Positions 45,310 through 55,929 of a DNA stretch of 64,000 bases are shown here, one piece after another; position 1 is the stretch's first letter, and every line of letters starts with the position of its first letter. The translations under genes and the position numbers were made by a program. The stretch is from Massospora cicadina. Taxonomy: Eukaryota > Entomophthoromycota > Entomophthoromycetes > Entomophthorales > Entomophthoraceae. The stretch covers positions 1 to 64,000 of the forward strand of contig JAKSZP010012244.1 of assembly GCA_022478985.1 (NCBI GenBank). The letters are read 5' to 3'. Below the pieces are notes generated by a model that saw nothing but the letters and a program-made list of their open reading frames with translations, ran no database searches and was not told the DNA's origin.

Positions 45310-46230
45310 AACATCATTGTAACCCCCTCAGAATCAGCCTCAGGGATATTCTCAACCATGGGCAAGGTTGCAACTAAAATGGGGGAGACAGCCATGAGAG
45401 GTGGGGTAATTAGCTTCTCTTTTACCGGCATTTTTACAACCCCAGTAGTTCTGGAGGATATACCCTTAGAGCGCTCACCTATTGACTGAGCTGAATAGAT
45501 AAAACCACAGTAGGGATCTCCGCTTTGCATGAATGAGTAATGTCCGTTTTAAGTTGCACTGAAGGAGCAGGTTTTTCAGGGAGAATAGGCACAGGTGGCC
45601 TCATTTCCAGTGGTTCAATAGGCCGCAGCTCACCTAAAGGAATATGGGTGACGTCCAACAAAGCCTCTTTTATATCACGGAAGGTTGTAAAGTGGCGTTT
45701 CACTGATATGTTAGCCTGGTAAGAGAGGGTTGTGAAGCTAACCCTGTTAATATGGCGGCAATAGCATCATCCATGGTAAGCAGGTTAGACGTAGCCAGCC
45801 TTTGAGCAGTGAGATAGAAAAGCTCAGCAAAATTAACGAGAGTTTCACCCCCATACATGGCAAGGTGCATGAAAGCTTGTTTTTCCCTGTATAAGCTCTG
45901 CTTGGATCTGAATTCAGCCAAGAGGGCCTTCTTAACATCTGGACAGATGTGCTGAGGATCCAGGTGAGGAACAATCAGCTCTTGGGCTTTACAGCTTAAA
46001 CAAGGAAGAATGTACTGAACTTTCTGTTTGTCAGTAGCGCCATCCATCGCAGCTTCATAAACGTACAAAAAGGAAGCAATGCTCCCTTCACCCGGGGTGT
46101 ATCTTTCATTTATAGGTAATTTAAATGGCCGTTGCTCTAACTTTTTGAGATGGGAGAAAGAGCTGGCTAGTTGCTTCTCGAGAGCAACTAATCATTATTC
46201 AGAAAAGCTGCTCACGTTTACAGCCTCCAT
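45310..46230 (-). pseudogene. G4 gag (broken)
   Basis: The ATG at 46230-46228 gives MEAVNVSSFSE followed by two stops, then LVALEKQLASSFSHLKKLEQ. 45700-46068 is open: VYEAAMDGATDKQKVQYILP, CKAQELIVPHLD, then EFRSKQSLYREKQAFMHLAM and a capsid C-terminal zone to RLTYQ. 45479-45703 and 45258-45530 continue in other frames into a Pro-rich linker (GELRPIEPLEMRPPVPILPE). No zinc knuckle was seen. Related to G3 gag. Confidence 0.85.
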
Positions 46231-46263
46231 TGTTTTAATAATTTGTGAAGTATTCAGGGTGAT

Positions 46264-46281
46264 CCCCTGTAGTGAGCACCA
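46264..46281 (-). promoter_or_regulatory. G4 primer-binding site
   Basis: On the minus strand TGGTGCTCACTACAGGGG, identical over 18 bases to the G1 site, lies three bases inside the 5-prime LTR. Confidence 0.9.
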
Positions 46282-46284
46282 ATT

Positions 46285-47084
46285 TGTGGGATCCACCAAC
46301 AGATGCCATAAATATTTAATTAAGTCAGAAATTTACTTTTTAATAAAAGTAATAGATAACGCTTTGGTAAAGTTTTTTTTAATTTTTTTATTGTTTAAGT
46401 GGGGTCAAACCAAAAGAAGGTCCTTCTCTTGATACTAGTATTTCCTATTTAAAAAAGTTTGAATTTTGAGACCATGGGTATTTGAGGAAAAAGTATATAA
46501 AGCTAAGTCATCTAAACTAGGAAATATAGGCTTACAGCCTATCAGATCAATGATAAATATTTTGAGGCAAAACTGACCTGTGTGGTAATGATTTGATAAT
46601 TTGTATCCAATCACCAGTGAGTAAAATCTTCTCATCTTGGCGGTGGTCAGACTCGTGTGGTAATGATTGGTTAATTTGCACCCTATCATCAGAAAGTAAA
46701 ATCTTCTCACCTTGGCGGTGGTCAGACTCATGTGGTAATGATTGGTTAATTTGCACCCTATCATTGTCGAGTAAAATCTTCTCACCTCAGCAGTGGGTCA
46801 GACTCGTGTGGTAACAAACACCCCAAATTTGGCTGAGAAATTGGAGTAATCCTATTATTAGTCATTACCTCTTTAAGCCATTTTTGTTATAAACCATATT
46901 TTTCCAATAGTCAGGATTTCACCAAGAATCCGCCAAGGTCTTTTTGCCGTTGGTACTCATATCATTGAAAACCACAATATTATTTGATGATTGGGCAGGA
47001 GATGTGCCAATAATGGTAGCAGATTTGGGAGCACTAATATCTCCAACGTTTTTTTTCTCAAGTCAAGATGGAGAATGTCTGACA
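46285..47084 (-). repeat. G4 5-prime LTR, three minisatellite units
   Basis: 800 bp, TGTGGGATCC ... GTCTGACA on the plus strand. The 75 bp unit occurs at 46621, 46696 and 46771. The overlapping frames 46435-46785 and 46547-46756 are repeat translations, not genes. Confidence 0.95.
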
Positions 47085-47289
47085 CATAACATTGGAGGTA
47101 TTTCTCTAACAATTGATTTGTTTTTTGTTTGCCATTGACTTGAGGGTGGTATACTAATGATCTGCATGGCTTAATCTTCAGTATGTTGCATAAAGCCTCC
47201 CTAGATCATGAGTAAACTGAGGCCCTTTTATATTATCACCTCCTGTGGCACTCCAAACAGGAAGAATAATTTTAGAACAAACAGCCGCG
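47085..47289 (-). pseudogene. G5 integrase fragment between G4 and the 1.9 kb unit
   Basis: The minus strand gives MARLFVLKLFFLFGVPQEVI, the conserved A..F...V....G.P..I segment of the gypsy integrase core, then WQTKNKSIV near the G4 edge in place of GQTERVN. It is bounded on the left by the G4 target duplication and on the right by the 16 bp duplication of the 1.9 kb unit. Confidence 0.75.
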
Positions 47290-47305
47290 CCATGTCTTCA
47301 GCTGT

Positions 47306-49217
47306 TATTTAAGCACTAGTGGTGCCCAACCCAAAAAGGTGGAGGCGCCGTGCATCTTTACTTGAAAATGGGACAAACAAAGGGATTATCAGAAAAAAAA
47401 TTTCTAATATGGCACCTCAGCTAACAGCCTAGGAAGCCATAATAGAAGGTGAGGATGCTTTGGGGAAATTTTTGTCCAGTGCCCGTTTTAGCTGGGGGAC
47501 CATGGCAGAAAACATTGGGGTAGGAGCATCAGTGACATGAGGCATAAGGAGGTATAATTGGGGGTTTTCATCGTTAATAAGCCTGACAGTTTCCAATGCC
47601 TCCACGTATTTAGAAATTTGTTTCTTAGCAAAAGTGAAGAGAGCAGGCACACAAGTGAATGACTTGATGCACTAGTGAGCTTTGGGATAATTGGGGTCAA
47701 AAGAGAAGTTTTTGCTGCATCAATGCAAGTGTGGCTCTCACCAAAAGCAAGCTACTCAATTTCATACTTCACATCTTCCTCAAAATCATGGGGAAAATTG
47801 GGGATAGGAATACCCTCAACAAGGGACTCCATCACCCCATGAAGTTTCTGGAGAAGTAAGGTGTTGGCATGAACAGCTGAAGCCTCAACTGCCATTTTAT
47901 TGATATCTTATAAATACGAAAACCATTTCAAGGGCAAAAATGGTGGGGACGCAAATTGGGAGGGTCAACAATAAACTCATCTAAAGTAAAATCTGGTTTT
48001 ATGTGGTACGTCTGACCATCCTCATCAATCCATCAAAGAGCCTTAAATGGATTGGATTCATCCAGAACTGGGCCAGCTACCAGAATAGGGGCAGTAGCAG
48101 GAGCTGATTAGCCACATGCTGTCAACCATGGCAGATCAGCTGAAACTGGTTCAGCCATCAATTCAGGATTCTGTGATCTGGTCAATTTTTGCTATAATTT
48201 TTAAAATTTTTTTTTTTTGACTGCCGCTTTTGGAGCAGCTCCAAATGCCCCAAGGTTGGGAATGGAGGATAGAGCCTATTCAAAAAATTGGGGCAAAATG
48301 GCTTCAGGCATGACGCCTGAAGGATGATCATGAAAGTGGTGGAAGCAGAAACCATAGGGTACTTGTGCTTCGATTGATCAAGATCAAAGCACAAGGGGCA
48401 AATGGCGTGGCCATTTTTGACGTGCACCCAGAATGGGTGATCAGGGGTTGATCTGATCACAATGTGGGGTTAGGGAAATCGAAAGATGGGTATCACAATG
48501 AAATGAGAAGATCGTTGCAAAGAAGCAAGGCCCAGCTAGATGATCCACACCTCTTGGAACCACGAACTGCAAAATGGGGTCTGCACCATAAATGGCTAAA
48601 CCCTCTGTGAGCTCGTGGTGGAGGTATTTTGGGAGAGATGGGAGGGCAACCCAGCAATCTGGACCACCAAAGTGGCCTCATCTGGGAGCCAAGTTCAAAC
48701 GGTAGGGATAGGAGTTTTTATAAATGATTTGCAGCTTAGATGCTGTTGCTGCATCAGCTTTTAAATGGAAGCCAAGATCAAAGTACCCTCAAAGGGGCAG
48801 AAGTCAATAAAGTTGGTGGATTTAAAAACTTCCGTGGCCATCTCAATGATGGCTGCGCTCATGTGTGGGAAGAGATTACCATGATTAACCCAAAGGTCAT
48901 AACAAAAAATGATCCGTGGGAGCACAAAAGGGCTCTGGAGCACCGACTGAGAGCTTTTGAGGTGGTGGGCCTAGTCCTTAGGGGAGACATAACGCCCTAT
49001 AGCATTTGGAGGGCAGCAGAGACATCCCAGGCATGCTTTGGTGGCAGCTGAAAGACGCCAGATGGTGGCGGACCACCACCACAAGCCAGGGAAGGAGGCA
49101 TCGAAATGAATTGATATTGCTAAGTTTTGGCTCGATCAAGCAGTCATTTTTTGTATTTTTTGAAAAAATTCGAATTTAGCTCCAATTTAGTTATCAAAGC
49201 AAAAAAAGATTTAAACT
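47306..49217 (-). mobile_element. 1.9 kb RT-less non-LTR-like unit, copy A
   Basis: 1912 bp between CATGTCTTCAGCTGTT (47290-47305) and CATGTCTTCAGCTGGT (49218-49233). Removing it rejoins the G5 integrase core exactly (TTIPA to EDMARLF). The minus-strand 3-prime end is TTGGGTTGGGCACCACTAG then TGCTTAAAT. No LTRs, terminal inverted repeats or RT. Copy B (59909-61780) is 1872 bp and colinear, and has its own different 16 bp duplication, so the unit is a genuine mobile family. Long, variable target duplications and a fixed 3-prime end point to mobilisation by a LINE. Confidence 0.85.
47420..48950 (-). pseudogene. Unknown protein of the 1.9 kb unit, copy A (broken)
   Basis: About 500 codons in three or more frames. 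In order: 48761-48943 (SVLQSPFVLPRIIFCYDLW ... IIEMATEVFKS), 48182-48460 (IRSTPDHPFWVHVKNGHAIC then PLCFDLDQ, with H..C..C residues like a small metal site), about 47740-47905 (KMAVEASAVHANTLLLQ ... ESLVEGIPIPNFPHDFEED), 47429-47650 (FTFAKKQISKYVEALETV, RLINDENPQLYLLMPH, VTDAPTPMF). Copy B encodes the same blocks in the same order. I do not recognise the family. It could be an ORF1-like protein or a captured gene. Confidence 0.65.
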
Positions 49218-49233
49218 CATGTCTTCAGCTGGT

Positions 49234-49500
49234 ATTGTTGTCAAGAAAAGGATAAATAGAGCATATTTAGTAATATGATCTAAAACCATTATATCTGTAT
49301 CATAGCACCAAACCACTTGTAAATACACAATAAAATCCACTGTGGGTGTGGTCCAAGGGCCTGCAGCTTTTTGAAGGGGGTGGAGGAGACCACTATATAC
49401 TGTCCTATCTGATTTAAATTAGCAAAAATCAGGCAGCCTTTTTTTAATGCAGAAACATCCTTTGTGATTTCATTCAAATCATACCACATTTATTCAAGTT
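49234..49500 (-). pseudogene. G5 integrase, zinc module and core start
   Basis: The minus-strand frame 49289-49489 has DVSALKKGCLIFANLNQIGQ, where the C..C pair has become C..A, then SSTPFKKLQALGPHPQW and DFIVYLQVV in another frame, ending in DHITKYALF and TTIPA at the insertion point of the 1.9 kb unit. Confidence 0.65.
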
Positions 49501-50129
49501 GATAAACTTATTTAATTCAGGATGCCCCATATGAGGGTTTATGATACTCCCCTATGATGCTTTAATGAAGGCCAGAGGTAACCCACTCTAATGAAGAACT
49601 TTATCGCCCTTATTATTTAGGAATACTAACCCAATGGGGTTTTGCTGTCTTCAATCTTATTCAGGAGGTTATGGCCTTCAAAATCAGTAACTTGAGAAGC
49701 TAACAATATCAAGGAGTAAACCTTCATATTCAGGTGGATTAAGTGCAGGCAAACATGAAAATGAATCACAACAGTTACTGATCTGGGGCGGTAACATCAG
49801 GGGAGGTGACAAGCTGGTTTTTAGGCTTAGACCGCAGTGGTGAGGGAGTGACTGTGGCAATGGTTTGTGGTAGTGGGGTCAAAACTTGCTCAAGAGAAAT
49901 TACCGTGACTAACTAAAATCTGCACTAAGGTCAGGCCCCATAAGCTTATTGTGGCTAAGACTATCTTGAAAAATATGGGTAGGCTTTTGACAAACTCATA
50001 CTTGAGGTTAAAACTGAGGAGATTGCGGTGAGTTCTGGTTTGGAAGAATAACAATTTTTTGGGGTTTGCAATAGTAGGTAGGTGACTTATGTTCTTTGTG
50101 CAAAACTACAGGATGTTTTGCACCCTGTA

Positions 50130-50400
50130 AACGGTATCTCTAGTGCATCAACGACCAAAATATGGCAGCCAACTCCTTACTATAGATGGCACATGCACGC
50201 TCTGTGAAACACAGTTCCTTTAAAAAAGTAAGCCACAGATTTCCACCATTATGTTCTTGCTTAAGGGTGGCATCAATTGCGGTACCAGAGTTGTCACATG
50301 CCACAATAAATGGCATATCTTCATAAGCATGACAAAGAACAGGGGAGGTGGTAAAAGCATCATCCATTGCTAAAAAGTTACTGTTTTTTTGTAGGTTAAA
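50130..50400 (-). pseudogene. G5 RNase H fragment
   Basis: 50140-50367 reads FTTSPVLCHAYEDMPFIVAC then DNSGTAIDATL, CFTERACAIYSKELAAIFW: the connection, the first catalytic Asp in VACDNSG, and the Glu in SKELA. It ends by a stop. The stretch 49500-50130 is decayed RNase H to integrase linker. Confidence 0.75.
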
Positions 50401-50791
50401 ATGAGGCGTTTTTACCAGTGGGAAGGTAAAGGGATGAGGCTAATTTCGTTAGATGGCAAGAAAAATATTAAGAAAAGGGACTATCTTAGGAAGATTTGCA
50501 GTTTCTTCTGCGTTAACAGAGTGGGACTTGAGCAGAAGGCATCTAGCTTGGAAGGCGTGATGGAATAACACTTTTTAGTGTTAAGTTACTCAGGGATTGA
50601 ACTAAAGCTCTAACAAAATTCACATCTGGATAGCTTAGTAATAAGAATGGTGTTAAGTTTTAACCAAATAATATTCCTCACATATTAATGAAATTAGTAT
50701 AAAATTAATTGATGATGATTGCTGATTAATTTGCTAATTTTCAATTCTTTATTTTATAAAAATACCCCAATTTGTGCTCCCCATTTGGTTG

Positions 50792-51979
50792 TGTTAAGCT
50801 GTCTTGATCTGCAGGTTCAAGAAAGTATTGGGGATCATCCCCAATAGGGAATTGGTGGGTCTCAACACCAGCAACTGAGGCCAAAGATGTTGTGATAATT
50901 AATATTTTTAAGACAGCGAATTGCTTAACTTTGCAGTCAAAAAATTTTGGGAAATGATCATAGAGCTTCCAGTCAATTTCAACACCAATGACTTATGCTG
51001 AGGATGTCAAACTCATAAATACTAAATTTTTAAGTTTGGAAGGCTTTTACCTGGTTCCAACTCCATGTGAAAATGATTGTGGGATTTCTGTAAGAAGGTC
51101 AAATATCGGAGTACCCTCTTATGCCAAGGATGCTTAACCATTCAATATTAACTGAATAAAGTTGAATCATATTTTGACTTTGTGAGAGTATTGGGTGGAT
51201 TCCCCAACAGTTTTTTAGTTTAATTTGACACTGGCAACTTATGTTGAGGATGTCAATATATTTAATTAATTCAGATTATGATGAATCAAGGATCATTGTA
51301 ATCATGAACATTTGAGGATAATGAGTATTGCCAGTGAGTGTGCTGAGAAATGCTAAGAGAGATAATCACCAGTGAGCGCGCTAACTAATGCTAAGCAGGG
51401 AGAATTACCAGTGATAGTGCTGATGATGCTGGCAATGAATGCCAATGACATAGACAGGCAAGATATGCCTATAAATAGTTTTATCTCTCTCTTAATAATG
51501 ATATTCTCCATTCCTCCAATCTTCATTTTATTTAATTAAATTGTGGATACCTACCTCTACTATTTTAAAGTGGATGTAGTTAAGCTTGGCTTGTAGAGGA
51601 GGAACAGAAGATCCTCAGAGGTTAGGTGCTGGGTGAACACACCTGGAGTGGTTGGCGCAACTAACTCCCAACCTGGAATTACAGATCAACCGTGGGAACT
51701 AGCCTAATCAATGGAGCCAGCGATGGACAATTGGGGATTAGCTATGAGGTGGAGGAGCAAGGGGTCAGGCTGCCCAGGATAGAGGTGAACCTCTGGTGCC
51801 TTCCAAGAGGGGCTAATATGCTAAGGTGAAGTTGTTTCCATCTGGATTAGGAAGTTGCCTGCGGCCCTGTAAGGAAAGGTCACCAATGTTGGTGAAAAAG
51901 CAAAGACCAGCAGTCTTCATACTGTTTGGCCTGGCACACTAATGGAGTCACTTATTATTGAGAATGAAAATTCTCAACA
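50792..51979. repeat. Possible LTR-like insert in G5 RT
   Basis: 1.19 kb separates the G5 RT catalytic zone from RNase H, far more than normal. It begins TGTTAAG and ends CTCAACA. It contains short repeats: ATGTTGAGGATGTCAA or ATGCTGAGGATGTCAA at about 50997 and 51241, and a ~44 bp unit (CAGTGAG.G.GCT.A..AATGCTAAG) near 51335, 51374 and 51410. The flanks GGTTG and ACTGG do not match, so the limits are only a guess. Confidence 0.35.
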
Positions 51980-51984
51980 ACTGG

Positions 51985-52720
51985 CCTTTTGGAGTGCCGC
52001 TGCCACATCCATTAAATATTACCAGGCTTAGCATTAGGCGAGAGAATTAAGATGATATCATCAAAGGCTATAACGCAGGATCCCCTAAGATCTCCTAGGG
52101 AGAAGGTCAAAGTAGAACTAAAAAGCTGATGCTTTTTCAAACTAAAAGGCATAACCTAGAGCTGTTATGTTCCATACCAAGTGTGGATTGCTGTTAGACA
52201 TACTTGGTCAGACTTGACCCTCACTAGGTGGAAGCAACCACCAAGTCAAAGCTGAAAAAAACTTTAAATTTTGAGATTGGCTGGGCAATTGTGGCCTCAA
52301 GAGGGAGGGGATATGGAACTAAAAAATAACGTTGATTAATTATCCATAAACCAGACAAGGTCTTAGAGTACCATTAGATTTCCATGAAAAGCAGCTAGAG
52401 ATGACATGGGAGAGGCTTTCTTGATAATCCACCCCTTATTTACCATATCATCAGTTCTGGTTTTCATACCTGATCTTCCTCAGCCATGGAATATAAGAGG
52501 CAATTGATCTTGGTGATGTCCACCGCCAGTTAAATACTAGTATTAGATTCTAAGTAATTTGGCAGCTGATTAGCGCCTCACATCAAAAGATGCATAAAGG
52601 AGTGAGAGAATAAAAGGCAAAGTAGGTAAGTTAGGCATATCATTGATAGAAGATTATCTCATTGTCGCCACCATGGAATTTCCTGTTGCCATTGTAAGGA
52701 GGGGTAATATTCACTTTTAA
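51985..52720 (-). pseudogene. G5 reverse transcriptase (broken)
   Basis: From high to low coordinates: GWIIKKASPMSSLAAFHGN, the usual start after the primer-grip region; FHLVRVKSDQVCLTAIHTWYG, matching the FDLRxAYHLVRVxxGDE..TAF.T.YG block; EVMPFSLKK; and CVIAFDDIILIL at about 52040-52070, where the catalytic pair is kept but the preceding residues are altered. Stops occur in between. Confidence 0.8.
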
Positions 52721-53599
52721 GAGAGTTTTAAGTGAAGGCTAGCATGCACTATCCCAAGGCATGTTTATTGACTGAGGCACCAACAATTTAACCCCAAAAA
52801 TAGCTCGGTATAATAGGTATAATATTACTGCAAAGTTTGCCACGAGTTCATACTCATGGGCAATAAAATGCAATGGTTTTGCAGAGATAGTGTACGTATA
52901 GGAATACTAAAAGGTCCTCATGACAGGTGAATCATTGGGTTAGGATTTTTAATAGATCAGCTTTTCCCAAGTTTTTTTTTAGCTTTTTTTATTGTTTAAT
53001 CAGATTCTGTTGCTGATTAATTTATCTAGTTCTGGTGTTTTTTAAGCTTTCCAAAAGGAGTTCCAATTCTATCTCATATTACAATTAATAGATCTTATCT
53101 ATTTTGATTATTTGACTTCCTAAAAAGTATCAGGAACAATTGCAGAAACCTTTTAAGCATTTTTCAGGAAGTTCTGAGTTAGTTGCATACCAAAACGTAT
53201 CAATTGATGATTATTTTTTGTTTTTTTGGCAACAAATTCCAATACAAATTGATTGTGGGCATCTGATTGCCACTAATGACATATATATCCCATAATCTCT
53301 TTATAATAAAAAAACTTTATTGTTTGTAACCAGTAAGTTTTTTAAATTATACAAATTTTAGTTAACAGTTGCATAAGCTTTTACCAATTTTTGTATTTTT
53401 TCCTGAATATTTACAGTCTCAGATTGCACTTCCCATTCATCAAACAAGGATCATTTATTTTGTACTAATAAGGAACACCCTTGAACCTGTGCAGTCACCA
53501 TTTCACAACAGTGGTTCTCACTAAAAGGGTATTCTGAGCCAAATTCACTATGAGAAAGGATAAATCTACAAAAAAGATTGAATGATCATCCACCAGAGC
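52721..53599. other. Anonymous AT-rich stretch
   Basis: This lies between G5 RT and the G6 element. Poly-T runs at about 52970-52990 resemble the poly-T part of the G4 LTR, but no LTR could be delimited. Confidence 0.3.
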
Positions 53600-54946
53600 G
53601 AGATCAGTGATCAGTTTGGGATGTGAATTAGCAAGGAACTTTTTTGAAATAATGAGCAGATCATGGTATTAGTAGAACGTTCAGAAAATATGAATGAAAT
53701 TTTTCAACTGACCAAAGGATTATGAGACGCTCATTGCAAGCTGGAAGCTGAAAACCTGGAGTTAAGTAGATTATGGGGAGAGAAAATTTCAGAACAAGTA
53801 TCTAGCTTGAGAAAAAATACAAAATACTCCCACAAAAATAGAGACACCAACAAGTTTCAAGGTATCAACGGCCATTTCAACATGAATTGAATCAATTTAT
53901 GATAATTTCTGTATGACTAACAAATTCAGTTTAACTCTAGAAGTTGTCTAAATCTTAGACAATAATTAACTAGCAGTCTATAAATCAATTTGAAATGACC
54001 ATGTTGAGATGTGGAGGTTGTCAGAAGTCCAGTACTGTAATCAGTTTTTGGATAAGGAGATTCAGAACCTTGTCCTACTAAGATTAACAATAAATGAGTG
54101 GAATTATGTAGGGGCAAAGGACGCCATCATAGAGAATTTGCAAGCCCAGAGCACCTTGACAAAATGAAAGAATATATGGGCATCCAGTTCAGGACGATGA
54201 AACCATGGATACCTTAGCTAACTAGGTTTTATGTGAAGCTCATATACTCATTGGGCAGAAGTACTAAATTTTGTTAATTCATGTATTGCCAGGAAATGGC
54301 CCTTTATCAATATAGTGAATTAAATTTGGGGCATTATTGCATCTTTAAATTCATATACAAAATTTTATAACAAATGGGAAAGATTCTGCAAGTCTGTGGA
54401 ACAACATTTGATACATCAAAACTGAGTCCCAAAAATGCTGATCATATGGGAAAATTTCAGAAACACGGAAACAATTCGCCTGTCATTAATGTGGCAAGGA
54501 TAGTTACATTACAAAGTTCATCTAAGAAAAAAGCAAAGGCCAACTTCAACATGGTCATCCCCAATAACAATGTTAACTGAGTGATCTATCAGTATAACCA
54601 GGTGAAATAGAAAGGGAACAGTCCATTTCCGCATTTACTCAAGTTCCACCTGTTTTAATATATATGATTAAACCCATAGCTAAAAAGTATTTCAGCCCTA
54701 TGTGAAGCAGCTCCTGGATAAGCAAATAAACATTAAGTAGGACTATTTTCCGCTAGATTCCATTAGTTGATCAATTTATTGATAACCCTTATGGGAAATT
54801 CCCCAATGTAGATATACAACTTAATTTAAAGAACTTAATTCAGTCAACAATATTACTAAATTAAAATTAAATAGTATTTCACAGTACTTGGATTATACCT
54901 ATGAAGACATCTTGGGAGAACTTCTTAGTAGAAGTTGGACTTTTTT

Positions 54947-55240
54947 GACATTGGTGCTCCTATTAACATTGTTTCTACAAATTTTGTGAAAAATTAAGAT
55001 ACACACCAGATCTAGACTATAATAAGGTTAATGGGGCTGAAGGCCTACAAGATACCACTTTTAAAGGGCAAAATGTGCTTTGTCTTCAAAATTTTGGTTA
55101 ATTATTGTCACAGCGCTTTTTTTGCTTTACTAAACCATAATGATGACATTCTTCTTGGCACGGAAGTCATGTGACAGTATGAGGTTTGGAGAGATTTTAG
55201 AATAATACTCAAAGATTTTTAGGGCAAACTTTGCTACTGT
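54947..55240 (+). pseudogene. G6 aspartic protease (DIG for DTG)
   Basis: 54947-54988 reads DIGAPINIVSTNFV, the retropepsin active-site loop with Thr changed to Ile (ACT to ATT). Around 55135-55165 NDDILLGTEVM matches the second-half DxLLGxxxM strand. Inactive. Confidence 0.75.
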
Positions 55241-55929
55241 TTAAATTTTAGGATGGTGACCCACTTTTAAGTCATAAAAATTACATAAATCTAGTATAGG
55301 CAGAAGGAAGTATCTCAATAAAGTATTTTTTAATTGGTTGATGCTCAAAAACCTGACTGATCAAATCAAGGAGCTTCTTGGAATTCCTTTGGGGTTGCAA
55401 ATTGATTATTTTTAATACTAAAGAGCAATTTAACATTAAGAACTGGACTTGTTTGGAAATTCCTGACTATTTATATGCTGAAGTCCTTGCACCATGGCAG
55501 AAAGCTAGAACTGAACCATATTTCCAGCCAAAATATTAAAAGTCCAGATCATGGTAAAATTCAGGTCTTAGTAGTAAAATACTAGATCAGCCAATATGGA
55601 TAAAGAAAGTTAAGTGGTAGCATATGTTCACATAATTCTGACAATAGAACCTTTATAATTCTATGATTTTGGCCAATTAGTGAGATGGGGTTACCAGCCA
55701 ATCTAAAGTCTGGTGCAATTCTTGCCATTCTTATCATGTCAAATATATGGAAAATTTTGATGAGCAGAAGTATAAGGTATTTCAGATACTTTAAAGATAT
55801 CTTTAGATGTTCGCCCAAGATGCTTATGGCCATGTATGTGCTAAAGGTCTAGTCATAAGGTCAAAGTTGGGGATTAAATGCCAATTTAATGTGATCCATC
55901 AGATGATCAGAAGTAAGTAAGGCCATGGT

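Larger units (their letters stand above)
42858..47084 (-). mobile_element. G4: gag-protease LTR element lacking RT, minus strand
   Basis: 4.2 kb, with LTRs at 42858-43580 (723 bp) and 46285-47084 (800 bp). The internal 2.7 kb encodes gag, two consecutive protease copies, and an integrase C-terminal tail, with no RT, RNase H or integrase core. The primer site, polypurine tract and a perfect target duplication CATAA are present, so it transposed as this short form or was deleted after insertion. It would depend on RT and integrase from a relative such as G3, with which it shares primer site, tract and gag sequence. It sits in the integrase of G5. Confidence 0.95.

Noticed and set aside
46435..46785. 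116-codon minus-strand frame with internal repeats (NHYHMSLTTAKVRRFY)
   Set aside because: The repeats are the 75 bp LTR minisatellite read in a frame without stops; it lies wholly inside an LTR.
48740..49051. 103-codon plus-strand frame
   Set aside because: It is antisense to the minus-strand gene of the 1.9 kb unit, whose frame is the one conserved in copy B.
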